Both the position numbers and the translations under genes were made by a program. The notes below the pieces were generated by a model. That model was not told where the DNA came from. It ran no database searches and saw nothing but the letters and a program-made list of their open reading frames with translations. 14,041 nt of DNA from assembly GCA_041591915.1 (NCBI GenBank), contig JBFHRB010000059.1:1-14041 (forward strand), written 5' to 3'. Source of the DNA: JBFHRB01 sp041591915 (GTDB lineage Bacteria; Actinomycetota; Nitriliruptoria; Nitriliruptorales; Nitriliruptoraceae). Shown piece by piece: positions 13,191 to 14,041 of the stretch; the first letter of the stretch is position 1, and the number at the start of each line of letters is the position of its first letter.

Positions 13191-13195
13191 AGGAG
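13191..13195 (+). promoter_or_regulatory. Ribosome binding site AGGAG of gltA
   Basis: AGGAG is followed by 10 bases and then the ATG at 13206, a slightly long but usable spacing. No other start codon fits the family's N-terminus better. Confidence 0.6.
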
Positions 13196-13205
13196 AGTCC
13201 AGACG

Positions 13206-14041
<836 letters not shown>

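Overview
The window is about 14 kb of very GC-rich, densely coded bacterial chromosome. GC-ending codons dominate, and GTG, TTG and apparently CTG starts occur. There is a hexameric-type citrate synthase and an lhr–nei2 DNA-repair neighbourhood, and the -10-like sequences follow TANNNT with little sign of a -35. Together these suggest an Actinomycetota genome. The gene set is not that of a mycobacterium or streptomycete, so a deep-branching class (for example Nitriliruptoria or Acidimicrobiia) is a reasonable guess, but this is inference. I see no phage, transposon, CRISPR, tRNA or rRNA, and no gene-free stretch longer than 300 bases.

Layout. (1) 2-262: the 3' end of an unrecognised gene. (2) 271-1370, minus strand: a soluble sensor histidine kinase and a single-domain response regulator sharing an ATGA overlap. 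The kinase has unusual residues in its H and G1 boxes. (3) 1453-2811, minus: a class I photolyase. (4) 2952-7382, plus, divergent from the photolyase: a full-length Lhr helicase. (5) 7600-7794: a 64-residue bacterial histone-fold protein with a long leader. (6) 7936-8748: an Nei2-type DNA glycosylase. (7) 8745-9446 and 9478-10038: a membrane-anchored unknown protein and LemA. (8) 10045-10974, minus: a DUF5995-like protein. (9) 11011-11766, minus, and 11858-12316, plus: a divergent pirin / MarR-regulator pair with a candidate operator between them. (10) 12344-13099, minus: an alpha/beta hydrolase. (11) 13206 to the right edge: the first two thirds of citrate synthase.

Functionally, 1453-8748 reads as a DNA-maintenance island. 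Photolyase reverses UV dimers, Lhr is a 3'-5' helicase/translocase, Nei2 removes oxidised bases, and a histone-like chromatin protein lies between lhr and nei2. The lhr-nei order is known from mycobacteria; a histone gene inside it is the most noteworthy thing here. Elsewhere, the MarR-pirin pair looks like a self-contained stress-response unit, the membrane protein and LemA are probably co-transcribed, and citrate synthase is housekeeping.

Ten candidate -10 hexamers of TANNNT form lie just upstream of genes. In three cases (lhr, the 8745 gene and marR) the hexamer is 7-8 nt from the start codon, which predicts leaderless mRNAs.
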